Part shown: piece by piece, positions 1 through 11,625 of the stretch | Position numbering within the stretch: the stretch's first letter is position 1 | Layout of the letters: every line of letters starts with the position of its first letter | Origin: Proteles cristata cristata | Lineage: Eukaryota; Chordata; Mammalia; Carnivora; Hyaenidae | Length of the DNA: 64,000 nucleotides | NCBI GenBank assembly: GCA_017311185.1 | Contig: JAESUZ010000480.1 | Location: 682,001-746,000 of the forward strand | Direction: 5' to 3' | Position numbers and translations under genes: made by a program | Notes under the pieces: model-generated | What the model saw: the letters and a program-made list of their open reading frames with translations, nothing else | Told to the model about the DNA's origin: nothing | The model's database searches: none

Positions 1-1735
1 TTGTTTCTTTGGTCTCTATGTTGTTTATTTCTGCTCTAATTTTTACTATTTCTCTTCTCCTACTGGGTTTAGGGCGTTCTTGTTGCTCTGCCTCTAGTTC
101 CTTTAGGTGAGCTGTTAGATTTTGGACTTGTGCTTTTTCTAATCTCTTGAAATAGGCCTGGAGAGCAATGTACTTTCCTCTTAAGACTGCCTTTGCCACA
201 TCCCATAGATTTTGAATTGTTGTGTTTTCATTTTCATTTGTTTCCATATATTTTTATTTTTTATTTTTTTTTTAATGTTTTATTTATTTCTAGGAGAGAG
301 AGAGAGAGCATGAGCAGGGGAGGGTCAGAGAGAGAGGGAGTCACAGACTGAAACAGGCTCCAGGCTCTGAGCTGGCAGTCAGCACAGAGCCCGACGCGGG
401 GCTCGAACCCACGAACCGCGAGATCATGACCTAAGTGAAAGTCGGACGCTTAACCGACTAAGCCACCCAGGCGCCCGGTTCCATATATTTTTAGATTTCT
501 TCTCTAATTGCCTGATTGGCCCATTTATTCTTTAGTAGGGTGTTCTTTAACCTCCATGTGTTTGGAGATTTTCCAGGCTTCTTCCTGTGGTTGATTTCAA
601 GTTTCATATCATTGTGATATGAGAGTGTGCATGGTATGATCTCAATTATTTTATATTTATTGAGGGCTGCTTTATGTCACAGAATGTGATCTATCTTGGA
701 GAAATGTGCCATGTGCACTTGAGAAAAAAGTGATTCCATGACCTTAGATTGTAGAGTTCTAAATATATCTGTCATATTCATCTGGTCCAATGTGTCATTC
801 AAGTCCCTTGTGTCTTTAGTGACTTTATGTCTAGTTGATCTATCCATTGCTGTAAGTGGAATATTAAAGTCCCCTGCTATTAGCACATTCTTATCCATAA
901 GATTGTTTCTGTTTGTGATTAATTGTCTTATATATTTAGGTGCTTCCATTTTAGGTGTGTAGACATTTATAATTGTTACCTCGTCCTGATGGATAGACCT
1001 TATAATTATTATATAATGCCTTTCTTCATCCCTTGTTACTGTCTTTACTTTAAAGTGCAATTTGTCTGATAGAAGTATAGCTACTTTGACTTCCAGTAGC
1101 ATGGTATATATTTCTCCATCCTCTTACTTTCAATTTGAAGGTGTTCTCCAATCTAAAATGAGTTTCTTGTAGAGAGCAAATAGGTGGATTTTGGTTTTTT
1201 TATCCATTTTGCTACCCTATGTCTTTTTATTGGAGCATTTAGTCCATTTACATTCAGTGTTATTGAAACATATGGGTTTAGAGTCATCGTGTCCTTGTGG
1301 AATTCATGCTTGTGGTGGTGTCTCTGGTATCTTGCATTCCTTGCAACATTTCCCTCAGAGAGTCCCCCTCAGGATTTCTTGTAGGGCTGGTTTAGTGGTG
1401 ACAAATTCTTTTAATTTTTGTTTATTTGGAAAGACTTTTATCTCTCCTTCTATTATGAATGGCAGGCTTGCTGGATAGAGGTTTCTTGGCTGCATTTTTT
1501 TTTCCTGTTCATCACATTGAGGATTTCTTGTCATTCTTTTCTGGTCTGCCAAGTTTCAGTAGATAGGTCTGTAACCACTCTGATAAGTTTCCCTTTGTAT
1601 GTTAGGGCCCTTTCATCCCTTGCTGTTTTCAGAATTCTTTCTTTGCCCTTATATTTTGCCAGTTTCACTATGATATGTTGTGCAGAAGATCAATTCAAGT
1701 TACGTCTGAGGGGATTTCTCTGTTTTAGAACAAGC
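1..1735 (-). mobile_element. LINE-1 fragment, ORF2 endonuclease region and upstream sequence, antisense
   Basis: On the minus strand, 1102-677 translates to an L1 ORF2 apurinic/apyrimidinic endonuclease segment. It has the INVYTP block, the GDFNIPL block (catalytic Asp/Asn) and the SKIDHIL block (terminal Asp/His motif). Sequence from 1 to about 676 continues further into ORF2 and runs off the window. About 1103-1735 matches the upstream linker/ORF1-side sequence of older mammalian L1s. The open frame is only 141 codons, with no full ORF2, so the element is dead. It is interrupted by a SINE at 257-478, and the L1 match ends close to the SINE at 1737. Subfamily not determined. Confidence 0.88.
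257..478 (-). mobile_element. tRNA-Lys SINE (felid CanSINE), young copy inside L1
   Basis: Poly-T end at low coordinates and the tRNA head (reverse complement of GGGCGCCTGGGTGG) at the high end. The B box GGTTCGAGCCC is intact in reverse. The copy is bounded by a perfect 15-bp target-site duplication, TTCCATATATTTTTA, at 242-256 and 479-493. The CpG-rich body (GACGCGGGGCTCGAACC) is little decayed, so it looks recent. It splits the host L1 cleanly. Confidence 0.95.
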
Positions 1736-1736
1736 T

Positions 1737-1940
1737 GGGGTGCCTGAGTGGCTTAGTCGGTTAAGCGTCCCACTTCAGCCCAGGTCATGATCTCATGGTT
1801 AGTGTGTTCAAGCCCCGCATCGGGTTCTGTGCTGACAGCTAGCTCAGAACCTGGAGCCTGCTTCTGATTTTGTGTCTCCCTTTCTCTCTGCCCCTCCCCC
1901 ACTGGTGCTCTGTCTCTCTCTGTCTCAAAAAAAAAAAAAA
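1737..1940 (+). mobile_element. tRNA-Lys SINE
   Basis: Complete head, GGGGTGCCTGAGTGGCTTAGTCGG, then the B-box region, TGCTGACAGCTAGCTCAGAACC, a CT-rich part and an A14 tail. A short GAACAAGC duplication at 1728-1735 and 1942-1949 brackets it. It sits exactly where the L1 match stops. Confidence 0.93.
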
Positions 1941-2218
1941 TGAACAAGCAACAAGCAATAACAGGAAGATAGCTACAGCCCACGGTAATGTAGGCTACAC
2001 TACTGTGCTATGAATTGTCAGAAATAGGATGGAAAAGCCTCATTTACACTCTAGATTCTAGAATATAGAAGAGCAACTTAGAAATCTTGTTGTGTCAGGG
2101 TCCCTTCAGATCCTTCAATATTATTAAAGACTCTGGACAACTTTTTTATGTAATGTTTGTCAAATTTACCTTTATAGGAATTAAAATTCTGAAATAGATA
2201 AAGCTACTTCATTATTAA

Positions 2219-2419
2219 TTTTTTTTAATGCTTATTTATTTTTGAGACAGAGAGAGTGACAGAGCACAAGTAGGGGACAGGCAGAGAGAGAGGGAGACAG
2301 AATCGGAAGCACGCTCCAGACTCTGAGACGTCAGCACAGAGTTGGATGCTGGGCTCAAACCCATGAACTGCGAGATCATGACCTGAGTAGAAGTCGGGCA
2401 CTTAACCAACTGAGCCACT
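2219..2419 (-). mobile_element. tRNA-Lys SINE, slightly truncated head
   Basis: Poly-T, TTTATTTTTGAGACAGAGAG, GA-rich part, GGGCTCAAACCCATGAACTGCGAGATCATGACC and AACTGAGCCAC in order. The last bases of the tRNA head (GGCGCCC) are missing. Moderately diverged. Confidence 0.9.
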
Positions 2420-3887
2420 TAGTAACTATAATAAACATATTAACAAAAAATAACTTATTTTAAAAATACATTTTCTAAAGCACAACATGTTTAATAAGAA
2501 AAGGTGCCTTTATTGTATACTTCTGCCCATCTTTTCAATGACTGACAACATGAGAGATGGGTTTTCATTGTTTCTATAGTCAATCTTTTGTGATATCTCA
2601 TATCCTAAAGGTCCTAGAAGACTTCATCATACTCTCTTGAGAGATTAACAGTGAAAAAGGCAGACGTGATCTTAGTATTATTATGAAAATTATTTCACGT
2701 CCTGGACCCGTGAAATGTAGCAGGGGCCACACTGAGACTGGCTAGTCTGGAACAATACTCTAAGAGAGAGTGGATGTTTAAATATTGCTTTTGAAAGAAT
2801 GAATGTGCATCTGATTTGCAACTTGCAGTAAGTTTGTCCTAAAAATGTATTGTATCATCTTGGGAAACAATAAATTAGGTAAATCCCTGTGTTCAGACTG
2901 ATACATTCATCAAAACTCTGCAGGCTGAGATCTCTTGAGAGAATCGACTACCCTCTGTTGTAATGACCTGAATCTTAAAGTAAGAGAAAACAACTAAAGG
3001 GAAGAACAGTGACAGGAAATTTTAACACAAATATGCAGAAAGGAATGTTACTCAGCTAGAAGACTTTCTGAACTTATAATAATAAAACTAGTTAGAATTT
3101 CAGGTACAGGATGTAACCCTCAAAGCCCTCAAAAAGCTTATTTCAGTATAAATAATATTTTATTGGCTGTCAACTCTACGTATATTACAGCACATATCAT
3201 TAGGCATTATATTAAAGTCTGGGATCTATAATGCCAATAAGTACACAGAATTCCAACATAGAAACTGCCAAACCTTTATGTAACATAATATATATATATA
3301 TATAAAGTTTTAGGTGAGCTTAAATAAATGTAGCTTAAAATTATGACAAAAAATGTTAAGATTTGAGACTAAAAGAAAGAGATCAATTTTCTACTATAGA
3401 ATCTTTATGAAATAGTCATTTAAAAATAATGACTTTTCGTTGTGCCATTTTCCTTTCCCAATGTAATCTCTGCACTAAAATAAAATTTTAATGTCTTACA
3501 TATCCTGGGAAAGATACTTTACTACTTCAACCTTTTCAGTATTCCATATTTTGATTGCCCTACCCTTCCATTCCACTTACACTTTGCAGCCTTGATGAAC
3601 TGTGGGGAAGACATTAGATTGCCAAGGGGGGGCTGGAGGGGTTTACAAAATGTTCAAAATTAGAGTCATCAGCTGTATTAACTTGCCTTATTTATTCGCC
3701 AATGTTAATGTCTACTAATGATTTTGGTGGTCGTACTTTGGTACAGATTTTGAACTAAACAAATATAATTCTATTATGATTAAATGTGGTGAAATGCATA
3801 TATGTGTATGTGGAAGAAATGACACTGTATAGAACAGAGTCCATTTTCTATTTTATTGTCAGGTTTGTGCAATATTTTCAAAGACGG
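2420..3887. other. Unassigned AT-rich DNA with a short TA run
   Basis: No long open frame and no repeat I can name. A TA dinucleotide run lies at about 3288-3304. A G-run (GGGGGG) lies near 3625. Nothing else stands out on either strand. Confidence 0.5.
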
Positions 3888-3899
3888 GACTCATATTTA

Positions 3900-4117
3900 T
3901 TTTTATTTTACTTTTTTAAAGTTTATTTTATTTATTTTGAGTGTGCATGCATGTGTGAGCAGGGGCAGAGAGAAAGAGGGAGAGAGAGAATCCCAAGCAG
4001 GCTTTGGTCTGTGAGCATGGAGCCTGACATGGGGCTTGATGCAAAGAACTGTAGGATCATGACCTGAGCTGAATGCAAGAGTTGGACGCTTAATGGACTG
4101 AGCCACCCAGATGCCTC
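3900..4117 (-). mobile_element. tRNA-Lys SINE
   Basis: Poly-T end, TTTATTTTGAG, GA-rich stretch, then GAGCCACCCAGATGCCTC at the head end. A perfect 12-bp duplication, GACTCATATTTA, at 3888-3899 and 4121-4132 marks the insertion. The anticodon-side sequence is diverged (GATGCAAAGAACTG), so this is an older copy. Confidence 0.92.
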
Positions 4118-4132
4118 AATGACTCATATTTA

Positions 4133-7100
4133 ACTGTGCAGAGGCGTTGTAACAATTGCTGTGTTGAAATTCTAACTCTAATCCTATCCAATCAAGACAG
4201 GAGGGATGTAGATGGCCTGTAAGGACTCTACATAGCAGTTGTTTTAGGCTAAGTAAGAAAGAGAAAGTAAATATGAGTTGCACATACACTCTTTAAAATA
4301 CAAGGCAATTTCATGGAATGTAACATTGATATTGACTGTCAGGAAAAGGCTATGTTAATTAGGTTAGAAAACCAGAAAAATTGGGGCTTGATTTGAATAG
4401 CTTTACATTAGGCTGAAAAGAAGACAAGATACGCAATTGGAATAAAAGGAAAAGCTGCTTTACAAATAAACTCTTCATTCATGTTCAAACCCATGGGAAA
4501 CAGTCACATCACACAAAGGCAGCCAGCATGTTGCTTGTCGGTGCATCCACTTGTATTCTACTTTCTGTCTTCCCCTCTTTTCCCTTTCTGTGCATTTGCA
4601 GATGCATACATCTATGTTCTTTAGAACTCAGTCAAGGAGAACATATGTAATTCTAGCTGAGAAGCAGTTTTCATGGCTTGGTAAGCAAACTGCTTTCTTC
4701 TGTGCATTACATTATTGTAATGTAACTCAGGGAATGGTATTAGATATGACTTTTTTTCCCATGTTTTGCTTAACCCAAGAGATTTCAAGAAATAGTTGAA
4801 GTAAAATGGATATGTATGAGGACTTAGAGATTGAATAATTACTGCATGTATGGAAACTTCAATAACTCGTGATGGGAAGACAATACTTTCTAGTAAACAC
4901 GTGCATTGCAAAGAATATCTTTTTTTATTCCCAGAGAAACAATGACATATTTTCTAAAAGCAAATGTAACAAACAAACAACAACAAAAACATTTGTTTGA
5001 AAAAAATGAATGGGAAGAGGGATGTTTATTAAAGCAGGAAATCATTCACTGAGATTTCATGTTAGCGTTGTGCCCAAGATTGTAGACAAAAAAAAAAAAA
5101 AGAAAAAAAAAAGGACTTAGTGTTGTCTGTTGTCAGTAGAGGCTATATCCATTGTTTTATTATAGACTGCTAAAAGCTTCATAGCTTTTTAGTGGAAGGT
5201 AATATTATCAAATGAGAAATTGAAGGTAAACTTACTTATACGTTCTATGAAATAAGTTTTTAGTTGTAGTTCTTTTAAAATTATAAAGGTAAAGATAATG
5301 CTGGGGACGAAAAAGTTTCTTTGACCCTTCAAAGTTTCTTCTGGCCAATATAAGAGTTAAAGTGACATGAGACAGATTAACAAGAAAATCAAATTTAATT
5401 TTTATTTATGGGAACCCCACGTATATGAGAGGTTCAAAGACAGAAAAGTAAAATGAGAAAAATATTCCATCCGGTTAAGGAATGGGATTAGGGGCCTATC
5501 CAAATTCAAAGGGTAGAAGGGCGATTCACAAAATACTTGTAATTAGATGTTTACTCTGCCATACTGATGGGTCACTCATAAAATTTATCTCTGGTAGCAA
5601 CTTTTATTCTGGAAAAGAGACCCAATTTACATTCTTCTAGGTAGTTAAGGGAGGGGCAAATTTCCTGCTGTCAGCTCAAAATAAGCTGTGTCCCACAGTG
5701 ATACAATTTGGGGAAACTTGTTTTGAATCCCTTCTGGAACTTAGTAGCATATAAAAGTCAAGGTCCCAGAACACAAAGCAGAGCAGATTAGAGTGAAATT
5801 GAGGAGTGAAAGGAACTGAAAACTAGAGGCCAAGGTAGGAAGAGCAACACGTGGCATGAAAATTTATTTTCTTCCCTCAAGTAATAAGAGCTCCTTTTTC
5901 CAAAGTCATTTTATTCCTATGCCTCTGGGTGTAAGGTGTTAAAAGCAGGAAGCAATCTTCTAGATTCTGGAACATGAACAGGGAACAGTAGACTAGATTC
6001 ACTCTTTGAGTGATGTTACTTAACTATTCCTTGACCTTGAATGACAGAGGCACAATTTCACAGTAGACTTCATTTTCCACTGAATCTGATTGATGGAAAA
6101 ACATGCTTCTCCCCTGCCCCCACTGACATCCCCAATTTATATTCCATGAAGAGTCTCCACCAACTTGCAGAAAACTGAAAGTATCTTAGCTGTCAGAAAG
6201 AGCAATCTGTGAAGTGATGATAGCTGCAACAATTTTGAGGACTCTAAGTGAAAGTTGTCCACCTATCCATGCATAGAATGATGGAAAAGGGAACTAAGAT
6301 GTGCTTCTTCTAACTGGCTCAGGGTCAAGGTTTCACCTCCTAAGTGGACTCTGTTGTGCTTTAGCACTTATGTCTTCCCAGCTGAGTGCAATTAAGTGGA
6401 TAGATGGGCCAGAGAAGTGTTATCAACAGCAATAGACTCACTGTCCCCCAAGTAGGAATTCGAATTATGTTAATTATTAATGTGACTTTTACAGCTATGA
6501 ATGCCACATGATATTGTATTACATAATGGAGTCAATAGGGATCATTTGTTTTAAAATGGATATGAAAACGATGAATATATGAGAAGATTGCCATACAGAC
6601 CAGTACTATTTCAACTTGCCAAAGCTCATGCAACTGAAGGGGAGCAGAATTTACCACTCTCAAATATGTCCCTTTGACAAAGGGATTATTTTTAGGTATA
6701 GCATTTTTAAGAAACAGCAGACAGGGGAAAATGCTCTGAAAACTGCACAGCCTTTTGTAAGTGATATTTGCATGTATAAGGGAAATTTCCATTTGTAAGA
6801 ATATCTCCTTCTCTATACAAGGAAGAAAGGATGACTAAATTTCTAGACATGCTTATTCCTGGAGAAGGCATTGACTTAAATCTGCATCACAGATTTAAGT
6901 TTACCTGTGTCTTGTTTACTGTGCCTTTCCTGGTAACCTCAAGTAACTGGTCTCACCCTCCACCTCTACCATCCTTTGCCTTTGTCATCTACCTCACTGT
7001 AGATGGTGTTTAAAGTGGTGATTTAGGTCATTTTGGAGAGTTATTCAGGTTTCCTGGTATTTCCCATGTATCCAGGAGATGTATGCATTATTAAACTTCT

Positions 7101-8373
7101 GTTTGTTTTTCTTCTGTTAATCCATATTTTACTATGGTGGGGAGGGGGTCTCAGCCAAGAACCTAGAAAGGTAGAGGCAAGATAATTTTCCCTTTTCCAC
7201 ACTATGTTCACAATTAAGAACTCTAGATGCAGTAATTACATTCATCTGTCATTTTACAAATCTGAATTCAAAATTTAGATCACAAACTTTTTGGAAAGGT
7301 AAAGTCAATTCATGTACCTTTTTGTAACTCTACCAACATGTAAAAACAGCAAACTCTCATTTCTGTACTGTAGAAAACTGGTCAGCATACTATTTCCACA
7401 TCAGTGGTCTTCAGTACTCATTTGTTGAATAAACTAAGAAAGGAAGAAAAAGAAAGAAAATACTCACTAATTGTAATGTCATGTATTTGTATATTCAAAG
7501 TTGCCACAGATGCATCATTGCTTCAATGTCATATATTTTGTTATGCTCTATTTTTAATGAATCTGGCTATTTGACTCCTGCAATTCAGCCTAAGTCTTCA
7601 TATTTCCCTTAGTGGAAGAAATAAATGGTCAGCAACCCTTACTGTTGAATGCTTTGTAATATTTTCTTTACCAGTAATATCTATTCCCAGTTAGAGAAAT
7701 GAAAGTTAGAGATTGCAGAAACATGATTGATCGAGGGCTTCTCTGGGACAGCTACAGACCTGTTTTAGACTGTTCTTATTTAAAAAGTGAGAAAACAGTG
7801 TTTCTACCGTGTTCTAGTTGTGAGTATCAATAGGGAAGGCGTTTTATACTTTGAGAAACCAAAACTTAATTTTTATGGACTCTCATGCATTTTAAATATT
7901 TGTGAAATGTTTACATCATCTGCTTCTCATAAAATTACCACTTTTGGCATTCAGGCTGCCATTCCCAGGTAACAAGAAGAAAACAGAGAGGCTCAGTGTG
8001 TCACTGAATTAACTAGATGATTTTTGTTTGTCCATTTAAAAAAAGTGAGTAAAGAGGTGCTAAATCACAGCATATGTCCTATTAGGGAATGTTCTATTAT
8101 TCTCTAAATTTATGTTGCTTTCCTTAAATTTCTTTCAAATATACACATCTACATAGGTAAATGAGTGTAAAAGATGCTTATCATAACTGCGGTAATAGAT
8201 ATCATTAAAGAGCTACAATATATACTATATTCTTGGCATTGGCTTCAGTTTTACAGCATTAATTCAGGTATGTAGAAATATATTTTTGTTTGTTTGTTTT
8301 ACATGAACACTACTCAACCTTCTCATGATATCTCATACTCAGTACCCAGCAAAATAATCACTATTGTTAGCAG
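4133..8373. other. Unassigned intergenic DNA
   Basis: No gene can be supported; open frames are all under 100 codons and match nothing I recognise. Contents seen: an ACA-rich patch near 4970-4990, an A-rich run at 5088-5112, a possible old repeat at about 5290-5880, and scattered AT-rich text. No SINE or recognisable L1 in this stretch. Confidence 0.5.
5290..5880. repeat. Possible ancient interspersed repeat, family unassigned
   Basis: The order of words (AAAGTTTCTTCTGGCC, GACAGATTAACAAGAAAA, GGAACCCCACG, then AGGTAGTTAAGGGAGGGGCAAATT, CTGTCAGCTCAAAATAAGCTGTG) looks like a decayed dispersed repeat. A second locus at 17060-17420 shares part of it (GAGATTAACAGCAGAACAGC). I cannot name the family from memory. 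Confidence 0.3.
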
Positions 8374-8386
8374 TCAGGTCCATTTA

Positions 8387-8531
8387 AAGTTTATTTATTT
8401 GTTTTACGTATGTATATATGTATGTATGTACATACATATGTAAGTAATCTCCACGCCCAACATGGGGCTCAAACTTATGACCATGAGATCAGGGGTCCAT
8501 GGCCTTCTGACTGAGCCAGCCAAGCACCCCA
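8387..8531 (-). mobile_element. Short, old-type CanSINE with internal TATG run
   Basis: Tail end TTTATTTATTTG, then TAAGTAATCTCCACGCCCAACATGGGGCTCAAAC, and the head end ACTGAGCCAGCCAAGCACCCC. It lacks the GA-rich middle and the GCTGACAGC block of the abundant felid copies. TCAGGTCCATTTA (8374-8386) and TCAGGCCCATTTA (8532-8544) are a 13-bp duplication with one mismatch. A TATG/CATA run sits at about 8406-8440. Confidence 0.8.
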
Positions 8532-8544
8532 TCAGGCCCATTTA

Positions 8545-9280
8545 GAATATAAATCACTTCTGATTTAACTCAGTAACTCATAAATGTATTCCAGCTCTCT
8601 TTTGGTTATATACTTGGTCTTCTAGAATTTCCAGGTGATTCCTTTATTCCAGGTTACACCGTGGTTCATGATGTGCCATGTTTTTAGACTTCAGTCTCTA
8701 TCCTTACAATATCTATTGCTGACATATCCAGTGTATCTTCTGTTGGCACAGTACCTCCTTTAAATTACATCCTGTTCGCAACCCCATGTGAACTTGTACA
8801 TAGAACTTCAGGTGACTCACTGAGTCAGCGCCATGTGCTATTTGAATTCTTTTCCATGCTCCTTTATAGGATATACAAGAACTTCAGAATCCCCTCCGCA
8901 CCCCCACCCCAAGTTCTACACTAGCCAGAGTGATAGTGAGTGTAATGGAGAGAGGAGAAGAGTAGGCTGTAGGGAGGTATGGGAAGTTTAACAAGCTTGG
9001 AGCATCTGCATCCTGCTATTTCCGAACTGCTTTGTATTTCCTAGAGTTCTGCATTTTGTGAGGCTGTCTCTAGACTTCAAAGGGAGAAAATAAATAGTTC
9101 TCTTTGCTATTTGAATTCAAAAGCCCATATGAGTTGAGTTATTTTTAAATAACAAAGACTTCCTAATCTAAGATCCCAAGTCTCAAAATGGATTCATGTC
9201 ATTTTGGAGAACTTCTTAACCTAAAATTATTTTACATACTCAAATTGGTATTTGCTTATCATGTGTATCAATTATATTTT
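8545..9280. other. Unassigned intergenic DNA
   Basis: No gene, SINE or L1 recognised. A short C-rich patch (CCCCTCCGCACCCCCACCCC) lies near 8890-8911. Confidence 0.5.
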
Positions 9281-9735
9281 GCCAAATGTTGTATAACAAA
9301 CCATCATGCAACTCCAGGGATGTAGCGAATGAATAGTTTACTTAGCTCAGAAATTTAAATGGTTTATGCCGGTGGGGAGGCCTTGCTCTCTGGGTTTTGG
9401 AAGGATTTCTATTGTTCTATGATGATTTAAACTTAGATACCTCGAGCCTTGTGAGTCTGGTCCGTTTATTTCTCATACTTCATTTAGAACTAGCCTGGAC
9501 ACATCCTGTTGATGTCGATAGCAGAAGGAAAGAGCAGGAATGGAAAGACTCCAATGTTCTTTCACATCTATTGCATTATGTTTGTTAACATTGCAAAATG
9601 ACATACTTCACTGAACTTGGAGTCTAAAGGTAGTGCAGGAGACCCTGACCAGTGCAGAGTGCATGTACAGTTCCATACTACAAGATGTAGATACAGGGAA
9701 GGGGCAAAGATTTAGAGCCAGTATTTAGTCAACTT
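9281..9735 (-). repeat. Ancient LTR-like repeat remnant, antisense
   Basis: Begins with ATAACAAACCATCATGCAACTCC and ends with ATACAGGGAAGGGGCAAAGATTTAGAGCC. That is the order seen in a common old mammalian repeat whose antisense starts AACAAACCACCCCAAAAC. Only scattered blocks survive. The LTR assignment is by resemblance and is uncertain. Confidence 0.4.
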
Positions 9736-10025
9736 AGCAAATATTTTGATTTTCAGATTAGAGAGATGTTCATCTTCTTAAATTCTTCATCCATTTTATT
9801 CATTCAGAACACATGCTCAATGTTTTTTCAGTCATTTTTTCAAATAAAGCAAAATCATTAATCCTAAAGAAAGCATACTTTCTCTCTCTTTTTTTAAAAG
9901 TATAGATTGGTTCTTACAAGTAAAGTGGTTTGTGGGAAAATGTATATATTTTCTCATCTATCAGTAAACTAATTCAATCCAATGCATTCCACTGCAGCAG
10001 TTTTACACAAGTTTTCTTTTCTCTT
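9736..10025. other. Unassigned DNA
   Basis: AT-rich, with a TC-rich patch (CTTTCTCTCTCTTTTTTT) near 9878-9895. No element recognised. Confidence 0.4.
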
Positions 10026-10251
10026 TTTAAAGTTTATTTATTTATTGAGAGGAAGACAGAGAGAGACAGAGACAGACAGAGAGAGAGAGAGAGCATGAGT
10101 AGAGAGGGGCAAAGAGAGAGAGAAGGAAAGTGAGGATCCCAAGCAGCCTCCAAGCACTCAGCGGGAAGCCCAACATGGGGCTTGACCCCATAAACTGCAA
10201 GAACATGAGCTAAGCTGAAATCAAGAGATGGATGCTAAACTGACTGATCCC
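10026..10251 (-). mobile_element. tRNA-Lys SINE, diverged
   Basis: TTTAAAGTTTATTTATTTATTGAGAG tail side, long GA-rich section, GGGGCTTGACCCCATAAACTGC, and a degraded head (AACTGACTGATCCCAAAC). The GACAGA repeats are expanded. No clear target duplication found. Confidence 0.85.
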
Positions 10252-10642
10252 AAACAATTCTTTAAAATACAAATCTCTGTCTGAAATTTTCTCTCAATAT
10301 ATCTGCATCTTTACCCATTTATTGCAATTTAAAATCCTTGCTATAATTACTGTACCCCCAGGAATCTATTACTACCTGTTCCTCCAGCTTCACTTTCTAC
10401 TACTTTCCTCTGCTCCAGCATTCTAGCTTCTGTAACTGTTCTTTTTTCTCAACTATATCAGCTGGTGTGATGAAACCATACTAATGTTATTCTAGCTTTT
10501 TCCTGTTTTTCTTCCCAGGTGAGGCAGTGTCCTTCCCCTAACATTCACAAGAAAAAAGCTATCCCTAACTACCATACAAAAACAGGTCTCTGGCACTCTC
10601 TATGTCTCCCTAACATTATGAAAACATTTATTTTCATATTTT
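10252..10642. other. Unassigned DNA before an L1 3' end
   Basis: No gene or repeat recognised; a CT-rich section lies around 10330-10450. The L1 match begins at about 10643. Confidence 0.4.
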
Positions 10643-10808
10643 CAAGTGTTGGAAGAGATGTTGAGAAAAAGAAACTCTCGTGCACTGTTGGTGGGAATAC
10701 AAACTGTCCCGGCCCCTGTGGAATTTCCTCAAAAATTTAAAAAAAAGGAAATACCATCTGATATAGTAATTTTACTACTGAGCATTTGCCCCTATTAAAA
10801 AAAAAACA

Positions 10809-11031
10809 GGGGTGCCTGGGTGGCTCAATCAGTTAAGCATCCGACTTCAGCTCAGGTCATGATCTCACGGTTCATGGGTTTGAGCCTCACATCGGGTTCT
10901 GTGCTGACAGCCAGCTCAGAGCCTGGAGCCTGCTTCAGATTCTCCCTCTCTCTCTGACCCTCCCCTGCTCATGCTCTCTCTCTCTCTCTCTCTCAGATAT
11001 AAATAAAAACATTTAAAAACATTAAAAAATA
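10809..11031 (+). mobile_element. tRNA-Lys SINE inside L1 3' end
   Basis: Head GGGGTGCCTGGGTGGCTCAATC, GTTCATGGGTTTGAGCCTC (B box one step off consensus), GCTGACAGCCAGCTCAGAGCC, a (CT)n run and an A-rich tail. The L1 resumes at about 11032. Flanks are A-rich, so the target duplication is ambiguous (AAAACA on both sides). Confidence 0.92.
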
Positions 11032-11330
11032 AGAAAACATTAATTAGAAAAGATATATGCAACCCTGTGTTTATTACAACATTATTGACAATTATTCCAA
11101 GTGTCCATTGAAAGATGACTGGATAAAGATGTGGTTTGTATACACAATGGAATATCACTCAACCACATAAATGAATGGGATCTTGCCATTTGCAACGACA
11201 TGAATAGACCTAGAAAGTATTATGCTAACTGAAATAAGTCAGACCACAAAATACAAATACCCTGTGGTTTCACTCAAATGTGGAATTTAAGGAATAAAAC
11301 AAATGAGCAAACAAAGTGAAAAAGAGACAG

Positions 11331-11334
11331 AACA

Positions 11335-11381
<47 letters not shown>
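11331..11381. repeat. (CA)n microsatellite
   Basis: About 25 CA units, with one T interruption near 11341, inside the L1 3' UTR. A long, nearly pure run like this is likely to vary in length between individuals. Confidence 0.95.
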
Positions 11382-11382
<1 letters not shown>

Positions 11383-11625
11383 GACTGTTAAGTACAGAAA
11401 TACAGAGAACAAAGTGGGGGTTGCCAGAGGGCAAATGGGTGATGTGGATGGATGAAATAGATAAAAGGATTAAGAGGTACTAACTTCCATTTATAACATA
11501 AGTAAATCACAGAGATGAAAAGGACAACATAGGGAATATAGTTAATAAGATTATAATAATATTGTTGGGTGACAGATGGTTACTACACTTATTATGGTGA
11601 CTACTGAGTAATGTATAGTTATTCT

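Larger units (their letters stand above)
10643..11625 (+). mobile_element. LINE-1 3' end (end of ORF2 and 3' UTR), interrupted
   Basis: AAGTGTTGGAAGAGATGTTGAG, TGCACTGTTGGTGGGAATAC and GATATATGCAACCCTGTGTTTATT follow the order of the L1 ORF2 C-terminal region. ATGAATAGACCTAGAAAGTATTATGC and GTTGCCAGAGGGCAAATGGG continue it into the 3' UTR. The last part (GACAGATGGTTACTACACTTAT, GAGTAATGTATAG) is typical of old L1MA/MB-like ends. It is split by a SINE (10809 onward) and a CA run. No open frame survives. Confidence 0.85.

Noticed and set aside
677..1102. 141-codon minus-strand open frame as a host gene
   Set aside because: It carries L1 ORF2 endonuclease motifs (INVYTP, GDFNIPL, SKIDHIL) and lies in antisense L1 DNA; it is a retrotransposon remnant.
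8421..8438. 18-bp perfect palindrome TATGTATGTACATACATA
   Set aside because: Arises where a TATG run meets a CATA run inside an old SINE; simple-repeat by-product.
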